Origin: an uncultured Burkholderiales bacterium
Lineage (GTDB): Bacteria; Pseudomonadota; Gammaproteobacteria; Burkholderiales; Burkholderiaceae_C
Direction of reading: 5' to 3'
Length of the DNA stretch: 64,000 bases
NCBI GenBank assembly: GCA_945952065.1
Contig: CAMFGY010000006.1
Span: 153,223-217,222, forward strand
Shown one piece after another: positions 45,810 to 54,965 of this stretch (positions are counted from its first letter, which is position 1; every line of letters begins with the position of its first letter). A model generated the notes under the pieces. That model ran no database searches and was not told the DNA's origin. It saw nothing but the letters and a program-made list of their open reading frames with translations. The position numbers and the translations under genes are program-made.

Positions 45810-46706
45810 TCAGCGCGCCAGAGCGACGCGCTGGTGTTCGATGGCGGCCGTTTCGATATCGACCGGCAAAGGCTGCTGTGAAGGGCTTGCCGCTTCGCGC
45901 AGCGGCTTCGCTGCAGCTGGTGCAACGGCTGGCGAGGTATTCGGCACGGCGCGACCGGCCGCAACGGCCTTCATCTGCTCGTGCACGGCCATCACCCGCA
46001 TGGCGTAGCCGGCGTCGTCGCTCAAATTGGCTGCGCCGACATAAAAACGCAGGCCTTCTTCCACGCTGCCAGCCCGCTGAATGCACTCTTTCAGGACTTG
46101 AACCCCAACGCGAAGATTGGTGATGGGGTCAAAAGCCGCAAAACTGCCGCCAAATGCTTCGTATTTGTCGTTGTGAACCCGGGTCATCACCTGCATCAAT
46201 CCTTGCGCACCCACATTGCTTTGCGCAAAGGGATTGAAACTGGATTCGATAGCCATGATGGCCAGGATCAAGGTGGGCTCGACTTTGGCGCGCTGACCGA
46301 CGGCCCATGCTTCCTGAACCAATCGGCTGATCGGTTCCGGTGCGACTTTGTAGCGATTGGCCAACCAATGGGCGACGGCCGCTTGCTGGCGCGGCAGATC
46401 CTTGGGATCTGAGGCCGTGGCACGGTTGATGGCTTCTGAGTCACCACTGTTCAGCAAGATATTGCCCTGCGCCAGCGCGCGAGCTTCTTCACGCTCGTGC
46501 AGCCAACCCAAAGCCTGGTCTTCCAGGCGATGACGCAAATCTGCTTGGCTGACAAAGGTCAGCATCAGGGCCACGACGGCCAAACCCAGCAGGGCCAGTG
46601 TGTTGTGGCTCACGACCAGCAGACCTTGGCCGATGTCCTTGAAAAACAAGGAAGTTGCGGCTCCGGTACTGCGAGCCAGGGATAAAAGATCACGACGCGC
46701 TGTCAT
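45810..46706 (-). CDS. Membrane-anchored lytic transglycosylase
   Basis: A 298-residue protein with one N-terminal membrane helix (VSHNTLALLGLAVVALMLTFV) and a C-terminal SLT-type lysozyme-like domain: LILAIMAIESSFNPFAQSNVGAQGLMQVMTRVHNDKYEAFGG, where the ES pair holds the catalytic Glu, with LRVGVQVLKECI and FYVGAANLSDDAGYAMRVM. It should cleave peptidoglycan glycan strands at the cytoplasmic-membrane face or in the periplasm. The ATG at 46706 has AAAGGAG five nt upstream; a longer in-frame start at 46937 is not credible. It is 266 nt upstream of glyA on the same strand with the ZTP riboswitch between. Confidence 0.88.
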   Translation of the reverse strand: MTARRDLLSLARSTGAATSLFFKDIGQGLLVVSHNTLALLGLAVVALMLTFVSQADLRHRLEDQALGWLHEREEARALAQGNILLNSGDSEAINRATASDPKDLPRQQAAVAHWLANRYKVAPEPISRLVQEAWAVGQRAKVEPTLILAIMAIESSFNPFAQSNVGAQGLMQVMTRVHNDKYEAFGGSFAAFDPITNLRVGVQVLKECIQRAGSVEEGLRFYVGAANLSDDAGYAMRVMAVHEQMKAVAAGRAVPNTSPAVAPAAAKPLREAASPSQQPLPVDIETAAIEHQRVALAR

Positions 46707-46917
46707 GCGACTCCTTTCTTCTCCGCAGCACAGGGCCATCGAGTCAGTGAACTCGGTCGCGACTATGCGGCAGTGATAATGGGCCGGTTCGTTAAGGCAT
46801 GGCTGCGAGTGTTGCAGCGAGCTTCGGAACGCCGTCCATCGGCAGCGGGGTGCTTGTACCCTCCCCAGGGCCCAAGCACGGGTAAACCCTGGATTAACAG
46901 GATGGGCGGATTTTAAG

Positions 46918-46946
46918 TTGCAAAAATAACCCGTCAAGCTTGTAAG
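46918..46946 (+). promoter_or_regulatory. Candidate sigma-70 promoter for ubiD
   Basis: TTGCAA at 46918-46923, a 17-nt spacer, TGTAAG at 46941-46946; transcription would start about 17 nt before the ubiD ATG. Hexamers match the consensus at four of six positions each. It lies in the divergent gap with the transglycosylase gene. Confidence 0.4.
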
Positions 46947-46970
46947 TGCATTCCAATATTACTAATGGTT

Positions 46971-48548
46971 ATGAAGTACCGAGATCTGCGTGAATTCATC
47001 CACGGACTGGAAGCTGTTGGGGAGCTGCGTCGCGTGTCGCTGCCGGTCTCGCCTGTGCTTGAAATGACCGCTTTGAGTGACAAGGTTTTGCGTCAAGAAG
47101 GGCCTGCGCTTCTGTTTGAAAAACCCACGGGCTTCAACACCCCGGTATTGAGCAATTTGTTTGGCACGCCGCGACGCGTGGCCCTGGGCATGGGGGCCGA
47201 CAGTCTGCAAGAGCTTCGCGATGTGGGGCGTTTATTGGCCAGCTTGAAAGAGCCCGAGCCTCCTAAAGGTTTGAAAGACGCCGGTCGTTTGGTGCACATG
47301 CTCAAATCGCTGTGGGATATGAAGCCCCAAGTGCTGCGCCGAGGGGCCTGTCAGGACGAGGTGCTCGAAGGCGCTGAAGTCAATCTGAAATATTTACCGA
47401 TACAAACCTGTTGGCCGGGCGATATCGGACCCTTGATCACCTGGGGATTGGTGGTGACGCGGGGCCCTCAGTCGGTGTTGAATCCGCGCGCGCGGCAAAA
47501 CTTGGGGATCTATCGTCAGCAATTGATCGGGCGCAAGCAATTGATCATGCGCTGGCTGGCACACCGGGGTGGGGCTTTGGACTTCAGAGAGTTCGGCTTG
47601 GCCAATCCGGGGCAGGAGTTCCCAATTGCAGTGGCCTTGGGTGCGGACCCGGCGACGATTCTGGGGGCCGTGACTCCCGTGCCCGACAGCTTGTCGGAGT
47701 ACCAGTTCGCCGGACTCTTGCGCGGCTCAAGAACCGAGCTGGTTGAAAGTGGGGTGGGGGAGGCTGGACGGATGCTGCAGGTGCCAGCGAGTGCGGAAAT
47801 CGTGCTGGAGGGCTGTATCCCCACGGCTGAGCCCGGTTTCACGGGGTTTAGCGAAGATGGCATTCCCTTGAAAGAAAAGGGGGGCTATTTGCACGCGCTG
47901 GAAGGGCCTTTTGGGGACCATACCGGTTACTACAACGAGCAAGATTGGTTCCCCGTCTTCGAAGTGCGCCGCATCACACAGCGCAAAGATCCGATTTATC
48001 ACTCCACTTACACCGGCAAGCCGCCAGATGAACCTGCCATTCTGGGTGTGGCCTTGAACGAAGTGTTTGTGCCCATCTTGCAAAAGCAGTTCACTGAAAT
48101 TGTGGATTTTTATTTGCCGCCCGAAGGCTGCAGCTACCGCATGGCGGTGATTTCTATCAAGAAGGCGTATCCCGGCCACGCCAAGCGGCTCATGTTCGGT
48201 TTGTGGAGCTATCTGCGGCAGTTCATGTACACCAAGTTCATCGTCATCGTGGATGAGGACGTCAATATTCGCGATTGGAAAGAAGTGGTGTGGGCGATCA
48301 CCACCCGCATGGATCCTGTGCGCGACACCACTTTGGTGGAGGGCACGCCGATTGACTACCTCGATTTCGCCTCGCCTGTCAGTGGTCTGGGTGGAAAGAT
48401 GGGCTTGGATGCCACCAATAAATGGCCCGGTGAAACTTCCCGTGAATGGGGGCGCACGATCACGATGCCGGCGGACGTAGAGCATCGGGCCCAGGCTCTC
48501 TTTGAAAACCTGTTTGGATCGACAGCATCGGGTTTATCCGGGGCTTGA
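46971..48548 (+). CDS. ubiD: 4-hydroxy-3-polyprenylbenzoate decarboxylase
   Basis: A 525-residue prenylated-FMN-dependent decarboxylase of ubiquinone biosynthesis. The N-terminus [23 protein letters not shown] matches E. coli UbiD; the conserved [29 protein letters not shown] core, [12 protein letters not shown] and [23 protein letters not shown] are clear. It needs UbiX-made prFMN. ATG at 46971 fits the family; another ATG two codons earlier (46965) is possible. The 126 nt after the stop before a terminator contain folded sequence described under findings. Confidence 0.97.
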   Translation: MKYRDLREFIHGLEAVGELRRVSLPVSPVLEMTALSDKVLRQEGPALLFEKPTGFNTPVLSNLFGTPRRVALGMGADSLQELRDVGRLLASLKEPEPPKGLKDAGRLVHMLKSLWDMKPQVLRRGACQDEVLEGAEVNLKYLPIQTCWPGDIGPLITWGLVVTRGPQSVLNPRARQNLGIYRQQLIGRKQLIMRWLAHRGGALDFREFGLANPGQEFPIAVALGADPATILGAVTPVPDSLSEYQFAGLLRGSRTELVESGVGEAGRMLQVPASAEIVLEGCIPTAEPGFTGFSEDGIPLKEKGGYLHALEGPFGDHTGYYNEQDWFPVFEVRRITQRKDPIYHSTYTGKPPDEPAILGVALNEVFVPILQKQFTEIVDFYLPPEGCSYRMAVISIKKAYPGHAKRLMFGLWSYLRQFMYTKFIVIVDEDVNIRDWKEVVWAITTRMDPVRDTTLVEGTPIDYLDFASPVSGLGGKMGLDATNKWPGETSREWGRTITMPADVEHRAQALFENLFGSTASGLSGA

Positions 48549-48673
48549 AACACTGCAGGTCGTCACCTAAGTTTGTGAAGCCTTTTGTAGGCATTAGCAC
48601 TGGCGCAGTCTCTGCGCGCCAGGGGCCCTTCGGCAAATCGCCTTAGAGCTCCAAAGGTGGCGTAAGCCATCCA

Positions 48674-48714
48674 CCCCTCGCAGTCTCTCCGGCTCCGAGG
48701 GGTTTCTCTTTTTT
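48674..48714 (+). terminator. Intrinsic terminator downstream of ubiD
   Basis: CCCCTCG (48674-48680), 15-nt loop, CGAGGGG (48696-48702), then a T-rich tail (48703-48714, ending in T6). Strong Rho-independent terminator on the plus strand, 126 nt after the ubiD stop and 58 nt before the end of the converging ydcF-like gene. Confidence 0.8.
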
Positions 48715-48772
48715 GGCCAGCTGGATCCGGTCTTGGGGCAACGCGCACCGGTGCACTGCGGCATGCGCTCTG

Positions 48773-49582
48773 TCAGTGTCCGGCCATCAAAGCCAAACCC
48801 TCGTAGACCGCATAGCGGACCCGACCCAGCCCAGTAGCGCTGGGCATCCAGTCTTGCCAGGCAGAACCGACATAGTTGCGCTGACCGACCGGGGCTGCGA
48901 CGAGGGTCATGGCGTCTCCCGCTTCTCGTTGAAAGGCCTGCATTGCTCGCGGCATGTGCAGGTCGTGTGTGACCAACACAAGCGTTTTCACCCCATCTGC
49001 TTTGAGCATGGGCACACTCAAGGCGGCGTTTTCTTGCGTGTCCTTGGCCTGATCCTCCTGCCAGCGCAGCGAGCGGCCCATTTCTCCTTGCACAAATTGA
49101 TCCGCCACCGCAGCTTCTGTGTCCACCTGCCGTTTCGCAGTCCATCCAATGCCACCGGAGTAGGCCAAGGGGGCTTGGAGTTGTCTGGACAGCCAGACTC
49201 CAAAAAGCAAGCGTTGCTGGCTGATGTCATTCGGTCGCGAGCTCCCATACTCGGGAACAAACTGGCGAATCCCTCCGCCCAGCACGAGCACAGCAAGCTG
49301 CTGAGATCGCTCCGACTCTGCTTTCAACTCAGCCAGCCGCGCCGTGCTCAGGACCTCCGGTGTTTGCAGCCAATGTCTGGCCAGCAATTGCCCCACAACT
49401 TCGGTGCAACTCAGCCAACTGGCAAGAAAGCCGGTGAGCAGCAGGGCTCGCCCGAGCTTGCGGCGGCGGCACAAATGGCCGGCGCCCAGCACCATCAGCA
49501 CCAGAAATGGCAGAGGGGGCTGGAGCAGGGCTAGTCCGATTGGCTTGAAAGCGTAAAGGAGCGGCGTGGAATCCAAAGTCAT
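48773..49582 (-). CDS. YdcF/DUF218-family membrane protein
   Basis: A 269-residue inner-membrane protein of the DUF218 (ElyC/SanA/YdcF) family. Two N-terminal helices (ALLQPPLPFLVLMVLGAGHLC; LGRALLLTGFLASWLSCTE) precede the DUF218 domain: LAVLVLGGGIRQFVPEYG, RLLFGVWLSRQLQAPLAYSGG, LVLVTHDLHMPRAMQAF. This group is tied to envelope biogenesis (ElyC affects the lipid carrier for peptidoglycan), but the reaction is unknown. Start at the ATG at 49582 (MTLDSTPLLYAF); earlier in-frame codons are unrelated. Confidence 0.84.
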   Translation of the reverse strand: MTLDSTPLLYAFKPIGLALLQPPLPFLVLMVLGAGHLCRRRKLGRALLLTGFLASWLSCTEVVGQLLARHWLQTPEVLSTARLAELKAESERSQQLAVLVLGGGIRQFVPEYGSSRPNDISQQRLLFGVWLSRQLQAPLAYSGGIGWTAKRQVDTEAAVADQFVQGEMGRSLRWQEDQAKDTQENAALSVPMLKADGVKTLVLVTHDLHMPRAMQAFQREAGDAMTLVAAPVGQRNYVGSAWQDWMPSATGLGRVRYAVYEGLALMAGH

Positions 49583-49716
49583 GGTCCTTGGGCGAAAAAC
49601 AGCGAGCGCATCATCGCCGCATTTTTCTTGACGCAAGGCGCATCGAGAAACAAGCTGAGTTTGATAATGGTCATCGAGTGCATGAACCCTTTTTTTTGCC
49701 GCGACTAACTTTGAAT

Positions 49717-52700
49717 ATGCCCGCAATCATGAAGTCGAGTGATGGAGTCGCAGTGACACGTTGGAAACGCTGGGCCTTGGCAGGCATCGCCAGTGTCTTG
49801 CTTTTGGTGCTGTTCTTGTGGTGGGCGCTGCCTTGGTGGGTCAAGAACAGCGGCGCCCAGATGGCTTCGCAGGCTCTCGGTCGGCAGGTGAGCATTGAAA
49901 GTGTCTCGCTCTCACCTTGGCGACTGAGCCTGGCACTGGGCGGTCTCAGGATTGCGGGCTTGCCTGAATCTGATGTCGCGACACCCTTGCTGAAGGTGCA
50001 GCATATCGAAGCCGCGCTTTCGCTGCGATCGATTTGGTTTGGCAGTCCGGTGCTTGAACATTTGAGCATCACAGGCCCTGTTCTGCAGATCACCCATCAG
50101 GGCGCGGGACGCTATGACATCGATGATGTGTTGGCGCGTTTGAGCAGCCCGAAAAAAGACGCCTCGGCGCCAAGCGCTCATCCCAAACTCGCGCTTTACA
50201 ACATCAGCCTGCATGACGGTCAGCTGGTGCTTGTAGACAAGCCCGCAGGTCGCGAGCATCGCTTGAGCGAGTTGAGCTTGAGCCTGCCCTTTGTCTCCAC
50301 CTTGCCTGCGGATGTGGCGGTGCATGTTCAGCCTCAACTTTCAGGGCGGCTCAATGGGGTGCAGTTTGGCGGACAGGGCCAGGCTTTGCCTTTTGCCGAG
50401 CATCGTGAAGCCAGCCTTGACTTCAAGGTGCAGGGCTTTGATTTGGCCCCGTATCTTGCTTATTTGCCGCGCAGTCTGCCCTTGCAAATCAAACAGGGGC
50501 GCCTTGATGCCCAACTCGCGATTCAGTTTCAACAGCCCCGTGGCCAAGCACCGCATATGGGTCTGAAGGGGAACCTGGCGCTGCGCGAGTTTGCGCTTCA
50601 CAAGCCTGAGGGCGAACCTTGGTTGGCGTGGAAGAGCCTGCACCTCGAACTTCGAGATGTGCAGCCCTTGCGCCGACAATTGGATATCGGAAACATCCGC
50701 TGGGACGATCCCATCCTGATGCTGTCAAAAGACAAAAGTGGGCGGATCGGGTTGCCGATGGGGCCAGATTCACCTCCGGGGCGGGCTTCGAGGACGCAGC
50801 CTGACGTGCCCAAAGCCCAGCCCTGGCGCTTGTCTTTGGCGGGATTTGAAATCTCAGGGGGGCGGCTCCATTGGCGCGACGAGGCTTTGGCGCAGCCGCT
50901 CGCTTGGCGTGCCTTTGACGTCAATACCCAAATCGGCGCTATGCAATGGCCTCTTCGTGCGACAACGCCCATGCAATGGCGTCTGTCTTTGAGCTCCGAA
51001 GCTGCCAACTCTCCGGTCGCGCGTCTGAGCGGCCAAGCAGAGTTGAGTGCCGAAACGCTGCGCGCAGATTGGCGGGTCGAAGCGCTGGCCTTGCCGCTCT
51101 TGCAGGCTTATATGCAAGCCTTTGTACCGGCTCAAGTCAAAGGCAACTTGGACCTCGCGGGGCGGCTTGAAGTCCAGCAGCCTTTGGCTGCCCAGCCAGA
51201 AACACGCATGAGCCTGGGTCTGCGTGAGTTGGAGATCAAGGCTTTTTCTTTGAGCGCCCTGAACAAGCCCGAGTTGCTGTTCGGTGTGGGTGGCTTGAGC
51301 TTGGATCAGCTGGATGTTGATTGGGCTGATCGGCGTGTGCAGGGCGGCGCGCTGACGCTGCGTCGGCCGCAAGCCTTGCTCAAACGTGATCGCGAGGGTG
51401 CTTGGAATTTGCAAGCTCTGCTGCCACCAGCGACTGGCGCTGCCCACCAAGGATCCGACGAAGAGGCGGGTCCAAAGAAAAAGGGCAAGGCTGAGCAAAA
51501 AGCATGGGCGGTGGCGCTGAAAAAAATCAAACTTGAACAAGGCCTGATCCAAGTGAATGACGCTGCCACGAAGGGGGCTCCGGCGGCCTTTCAGCTGGAG
51601 CAGCTGGGCTTGAATGTGTCGGACCTGGCGTGGCCTGCAGTTGGCCGACGCATGCCCTTGGATTTGAGTTTCAAACTCAATGCAGGCAAGGTGCTAGGCA
51701 CCCGCAAGGCGCGTTCAGACAGCAAGGCGCAGGGCAGTCTGCAATGGCAGGGCCAGATCGGCCTGGCGCCCCTGAGCGCCAGCGGCCGCTTGCGTACGGA
51801 CCGCTTGCCCTTGCATTTGGCCGAGGGCTATATGGACCCTGCGCTGGGCTTGCATTTGCAGAATTTGGAGTTGGGGCTGCGCAGTGACTTCCAAGTGAGT
51901 TTCTCGGATGGGGCTTGGCAGGCCCGAGCCGGAGGCGATGTCTTGTTGGCAGACCTGCGCTTGCAGCAATCGCGGCAGATCTACGGAGAGCAAGTGCTCG
52001 GGGAAGACTTGCTGGACTGGCAGGCGTTAAAACTCAATGGCTTGAAGCTGAACCTTCAGCCCGGTCAGGCGCCGCAATTGTCGGTGACTGAGGCCAGCCT
52101 CAGCGACTTCTACGCGCGCATCATCATCGACGAGACCGGGCAGATCAACCTGAGGGAGTTGGGGGGGGCGCAGGCCAGTCGAACGCCGCCACTCGCTGCT
52201 CGTGACAGCGAACATGCGGCGAGGCTGAAGGCCCCCTCTGCAGCGTCGGCGCCCGTTCCTGCCTCTGCGCTTCCTGCGTCTGCGCGCCCCGCAGCCTATG
52301 CGCAGGCAAGTCCTCCAACCGCGGCCTCGTCCCCCGCCACTGTTGCAAGCTTGCCGCTGATGCTCAGCATTGGGCAGGTCTTGCTTGAGAAAGGTCGTGT
52401 GGACTTCAGCGACCGATTCGTGCGCCCCAACTACAGTGCACGTTTGACGGAATTGCGCGGCAGCCTGGGGGCGGTCAGCTCCAACAAAACCGATATGGCG
52501 CCTCTGAGCTTGAGGGGGCGCGTCGCCGGGACCGGCTTGCTGGACATCTCCGGGCAGTTGAATCCCTTGGGCAAGCCCTTGGCGCTGGACTTGAAGGCCT
52601 CTGCGATGGACATTGAGCTGGCACCCCTGTCTCCCTATGCCGCTAAATATGTGGGTTATGGCCTGGAGCGTGGCAAGTTCTCAAGCAAGCTGCAGTACAA

Positions 52701-53634
52701 GATCGATCCGGATGGCCGACTCAACGCCAACAATCAAATCATCCTCAATCAGCTGACCTTTGGCGACAAGGTCGACAGCCCCGATGCCACCAAGTTGCCG
52801 GTGCTTTTTGCGGTGTCCTTGTTGAAGGACAAGGACGGCGTGATTGATGTCGAGTTGCCCATCAGTGGCTCGATCAACGACCCGCAGTTCAGCTTGGGGG
52901 GCTTGATTTGGAAGGTGATCGTCAACCTCTTCACCAAGGCCATCAGCTCACCGTTTTCTTTGCTGGCTGGTGGCGCCGGTGCCGACCTCAGTCGCATCGA
53001 ATTCGCGCCGGGCACGGCTCGGCCCATTGCAGCGGCTGATGTGGACAAGGTGGCCAAAGCCTTGGAGCAACGCCCCGGCTTGGCCTTGACCATCACGCTT
53101 TGGGCGGATCCAGATGGGGAGCGCGACGCCATCCAGCAACTGCGTCTTGAAGACGCCATGATCGCTGAACGTAAACGTGAATTACAGCGGCAGCGCACCG
53201 CCTCCTCATTTGCCTCGGCGCAGGAGGAAATCCAGGACTTGGGCCCCTTGAGCGAGGCTGAGAAAACGCGCTTGCTGAAGGTGGTGTATGAAAACACCAA
53301 GCTGCCCGACAAGCCGCGCAATTTCTTGGGCTTGGCCAAAGAAATTCCAGGCGCTGAGATGCGGCGGCTCTTGCTGAAAAGCTACGCGGTCAGTGAGGAA
53401 CAAGTGCGGCAATTGGCTTTGGAGCGCGGCGTGCTGTTGCGCGATGCACTGATCGCCAAGGGCCTTCCCAATGGGCGCTTGTTTTTGGGCGCTCCGCGTT
53501 TATTGTCGTCCCAGTCGGCGGGCGCTTCGGCGCCAGCCACTGTCGCATCTGCAGCGGCAGGGCAGGCAGACTTGCAAGAGCATGCCGCCAAGCCCTGGAC
53601 ACCTTATGCCGAGTTGAAGCTGAGCAGTCATTGA
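49717..53634 (+). CDS. DUF748 AsmA-like envelope protein
   Basis: A 1305-residue giant of the AsmA-like/DUF748 group. One N-terminal helix (WKRWALAGIASVLLLVLFLWWAL) anchors it in the inner membrane; long repeated beta-strands follow, typical of AsmA-family bridge-like proteins that carry lipids between membranes. Near residues 860-920 is an Ala/Ser/Pro-rich linker. The C-terminal region has GGKLSLNAEIILNQLTFGDKV-like DUF748 features (NQIILNQLTFGDKVDSP) and an OmpA-like stretch RIEFAPGTARPIAAADVDKVAKALEQRPGLALTITLWADPDGERD, suggesting peptidoglycan contact. The ATG at 49717 is used; 49729 is possible. It is divergent from the ydcF-like gene. Confidence 0.8.
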   Translation: MPAIMKSSDGVAVTRWKRWALAGIASVLLLVLFLWWALPWWVKNSGAQMASQALGRQVSIESVSLSPWRLSLALGGLRIAGLPESDVATPLLKVQHIEAALSLRSIWFGSPVLEHLSITGPVLQITHQGAGRYDIDDVLARLSSPKKDASAPSAHPKLALYNISLHDGQLVLVDKPAGREHRLSELSLSLPFVSTLPADVAVHVQPQLSGRLNGVQFGGQGQALPFAEHREASLDFKVQGFDLAPYLAYLPRSLPLQIKQGRLDAQLAIQFQQPRGQAPHMGLKGNLALREFALHKPEGEPWLAWKSLHLELRDVQPLRRQLDIGNIRWDDPILMLSKDKSGRIGLPMGPDSPPGRASRTQPDVPKAQPWRLSLAGFEISGGRLHWRDEALAQPLAWRAFDVNTQIGAMQWPLRATTPMQWRLSLSSEAANSPVARLSGQAELSAETLRADWRVEALALPLLQAYMQAFVPAQVKGNLDLAGRLEVQQPLAAQPETRMSLGLRELEIKAFSLSALNKPELLFGVGGLSLDQLDVDWADRRVQGGALTLRRPQALLKRDREGAWNLQALLPPATGAAHQGSDEEAGPKKKGKAEQKAWAVALKKIKLEQGLIQVNDAATKGAPAAFQLEQLGLNVSDLAWPAVGRRMPLDLSFKLNAGKVLGTRKARSDSKAQGSLQWQGQIGLAPLSASGRLRTDRLPLHLAEGYMDPALGLHLQNLELGLRSDFQVSFSDGAWQARAGGDVLLADLRLQQSRQIYGEQVLGEDLLDWQALKLNGLKLNLQPGQAPQLSVTEASLSDFYARIIIDETGQINLRELGGAQASRTPPLAARDSEHAARLKAPSAASAPVPASALPASARPAAYAQASPPTAASSPATVASLPLMLSIGQVLLEKGRVDFSDRFVRPNYSARLTELRGSLGAVSSNKTDMAPLSLRGRVAGTGLLDISGQLNPLGKPLALDLKASAMDIELAPLSPYAAKYVGYGLERGKFSSKLQYKIDPDGRLNANNQIILNQLTFGDKVDSPDATKLPVLFAVSLLKDKDGVIDVELPISGSINDPQFSLGGLIWKVIVNLFTKAISSPFSLLAGGAGADLSRIEFAPGTARPIAAADVDKVAKALEQRPGLALTITLWADPDGERDAIQQLRLEDAMIAERKRELQRQRTASSFASAQEEIQDLGPLSEAEKTRLLKVVYENTKLPDKPRNFLGLAKEIPGAEMRRLLLKSYAVSEEQVRQLALERGVLLRDALIAKGLPNGRLFLGAPRLLSSQSAGASAPATVASAAAGQADLQEHAAKPWTPYAELKLSSH

Positions 53635-53701
53635 ATGAATCTGAAGCGCGCGGGCAGCTCAGCTATGCTGCGCAACTGTGTTGTCTTGACCGAGATCCGC
53701 C

Positions 53702-54259
53702 ATGAACGCCCCCGTCCTTGCTAGCGCCACATCTGAACGCATCACCCTGGGGGGTGGTTGTTTTTGGTGTTTGGAGGCGGTGTTTGAACGCGTGCGAGGC
53801 GTGCTCAACGTGGAGTCGGGCTACTGCAATGGCGAGTTGCCGCAACCATCGTATGAGCAGGTCTGCTCCGGCAACACCGGTCATGCCGAAGTCGTGCGCA
53901 TCGACTTTGACCCTGCGGTGCTCAGTCTGCGCGAGTTGCTGGAAGTGTTTTTTTCCATCCATGACCCCACCACTTTGAACCGACAAGGCGCCGATATCGG
54001 GACGCAATACCGCTCGGGGATCTATTTTCATAGCGCGGCGCAAGAGGCCCTGGCTCGGGAGGTGCTGGCCGAGGCTCAGGTTGCGCATCAAGGGCGGGTC
54101 GTCACCGAACTGCTGCCTGAGCGCAACTACTGGCCGGCCGAGGCCTATCACCAGCACTATTACGCCCGCAATCCTGATCAAGGCTACTGCGCCTTTGTGG
54201 TGGCCGCCAAGGTCGATAAATTCCTGGCCACGTTTGCTCGTTTGACGCGCTCAGAGTGA
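53702..54259 (+). CDS. msrA: Peptide methionine (S)-S-oxide reductase
   Basis: A 185-residue MsrA repairing S-form methionine sulfoxide. The catalytic motif is GCFWC (Cys20, Cys23), followed by LEAVFERVRGVLNVESGYCNG; further motifs YEQVCSGNTGHAEVVRIDFDP and GTQYRSGIYFHSAAQ are standard. A C-terminal Tyr/Cys region (YYARNPDQGYC) provides a resolving cysteine. It lies 10 nt ahead of the ABC ATPase gene, so it may be co-transcribed with the ABC/DUF3299 trio. Confidence 0.96.
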   Translation: MNAPVLASATSERITLGGGCFWCLEAVFERVRGVLNVESGYCNGELPQPSYEQVCSGNTGHAEVVRIDFDPAVLSLRELLEVFFSIHDPTTLNRQGADIGTQYRSGIYFHSAAQEALAREVLAEAQVAHQGRVVTELLPERNYWPAEAYHQHYYARNPDQGYCAFVVAAKVDKFLATFARLTRSE

Positions 54260-54269
54260 GGCGGCAGGC

Positions 54270-54965
54270 ATGTCGTCTTTGATGGAATGGCGTGGCCTGC
54301 GGTATGCCTACCGGCAGGGCACGCAACTCAGTTTTGAAGATTTTTGTTTGCCACAGGGGCGCCATCTGTTGTTGCGCGGGCCCTCAGGCAGTGGCAAGTC
54401 CAGTTTATTGGCCTTGATGGCGGGACTGCTGAGCCCAAGTCAAGGTGAAATCTTCATGGCTGGCACGGCATTGCATGCAATGGAAGGGCGCCAACGTGAT
54501 GCTTGGCGTGGCGCAAGCTTGGGTTTTGTGCCCCAGCGCTTGCATTTGAGCCCGGCTTTGACGGTGCTGGAAAACCTCTGTTTGCCTGCGCTGAGCGCTG
54601 GGCTATCTCCCGATCTTGGGCGAGCCCATGAATTGCTGGACCAATTGGGGTTAGGCCAAGAGCTTTGTCGGCGCCGCCCCCATCAACTCAGCTTGGGTCA
54701 AGCGCAGCGGGTGGCCTTGGCGCGCGCTCTGATGCGTCGCCCAAAACTGCTGCTCGCGGATGAACCCAGTGCCAATCTGGACGATGAAAGCACTCAGCGC
54801 ATGCTGGCGCTCTTGCTGCGCAGCGCCCAGGAGAATGGTGCCTGTTTGGTTCTGGCCACCCATGATGCGCGCTTGGCTGCAGGCTTGCTGCATGGCGTTG
54901 CGAACAGCGTTTGGCAAGAGTTGGCGCTGAAGCCCTTGCCGACACAAACGAGCGCATGGGCATGA
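54270..54965 (+). CDS. ABC transporter ATP-binding protein (MacB/LolD-like)
   Basis: A 231-residue ABC ATPase: Walker A GPSGSGKSS, Q loop VPQRLHL, signature LSLGQAQRVALARAL (one substitution from LSGGQ), Walker B LLLADEPSANLDDES, H loop THDARL. It pairs with the FtsX-type permease, whose start overlaps this stop by 4 bp. This set resembles the Pseudomonas aeruginosa PA4063-PA4066-type cluster, which is linked to zinc limitation. The LSLGQ variant is common in this subgroup and not a defect. Confidence 0.9.
   Translation: MSSLMEWRGLRYAYRQGTQLSFEDFCLPQGRHLLLRGPSGSGKSSLLALMAGLLSPSQGEIFMAGTALHAMEGRQRDAWRGASLGFVPQRLHLSPALTVLENLCLPALSAGLSPDLGRAHELLDQLGLGQELCRRRPHQLSLGQAQRVALARALMRRPKLLLADEPSANLDDESTQRMLALLLRSAQENGACLVLATHDARLAAGLLHGVANSVWQELALKPLPTQTSAWA

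Noticed and set aside
54684..54728. ABC signature LSLGQ instead of LSGGQ as a loss of function
   Set aside because: This substitution is common in the subgroup, and Walker A, B and H-loop residues are intact.
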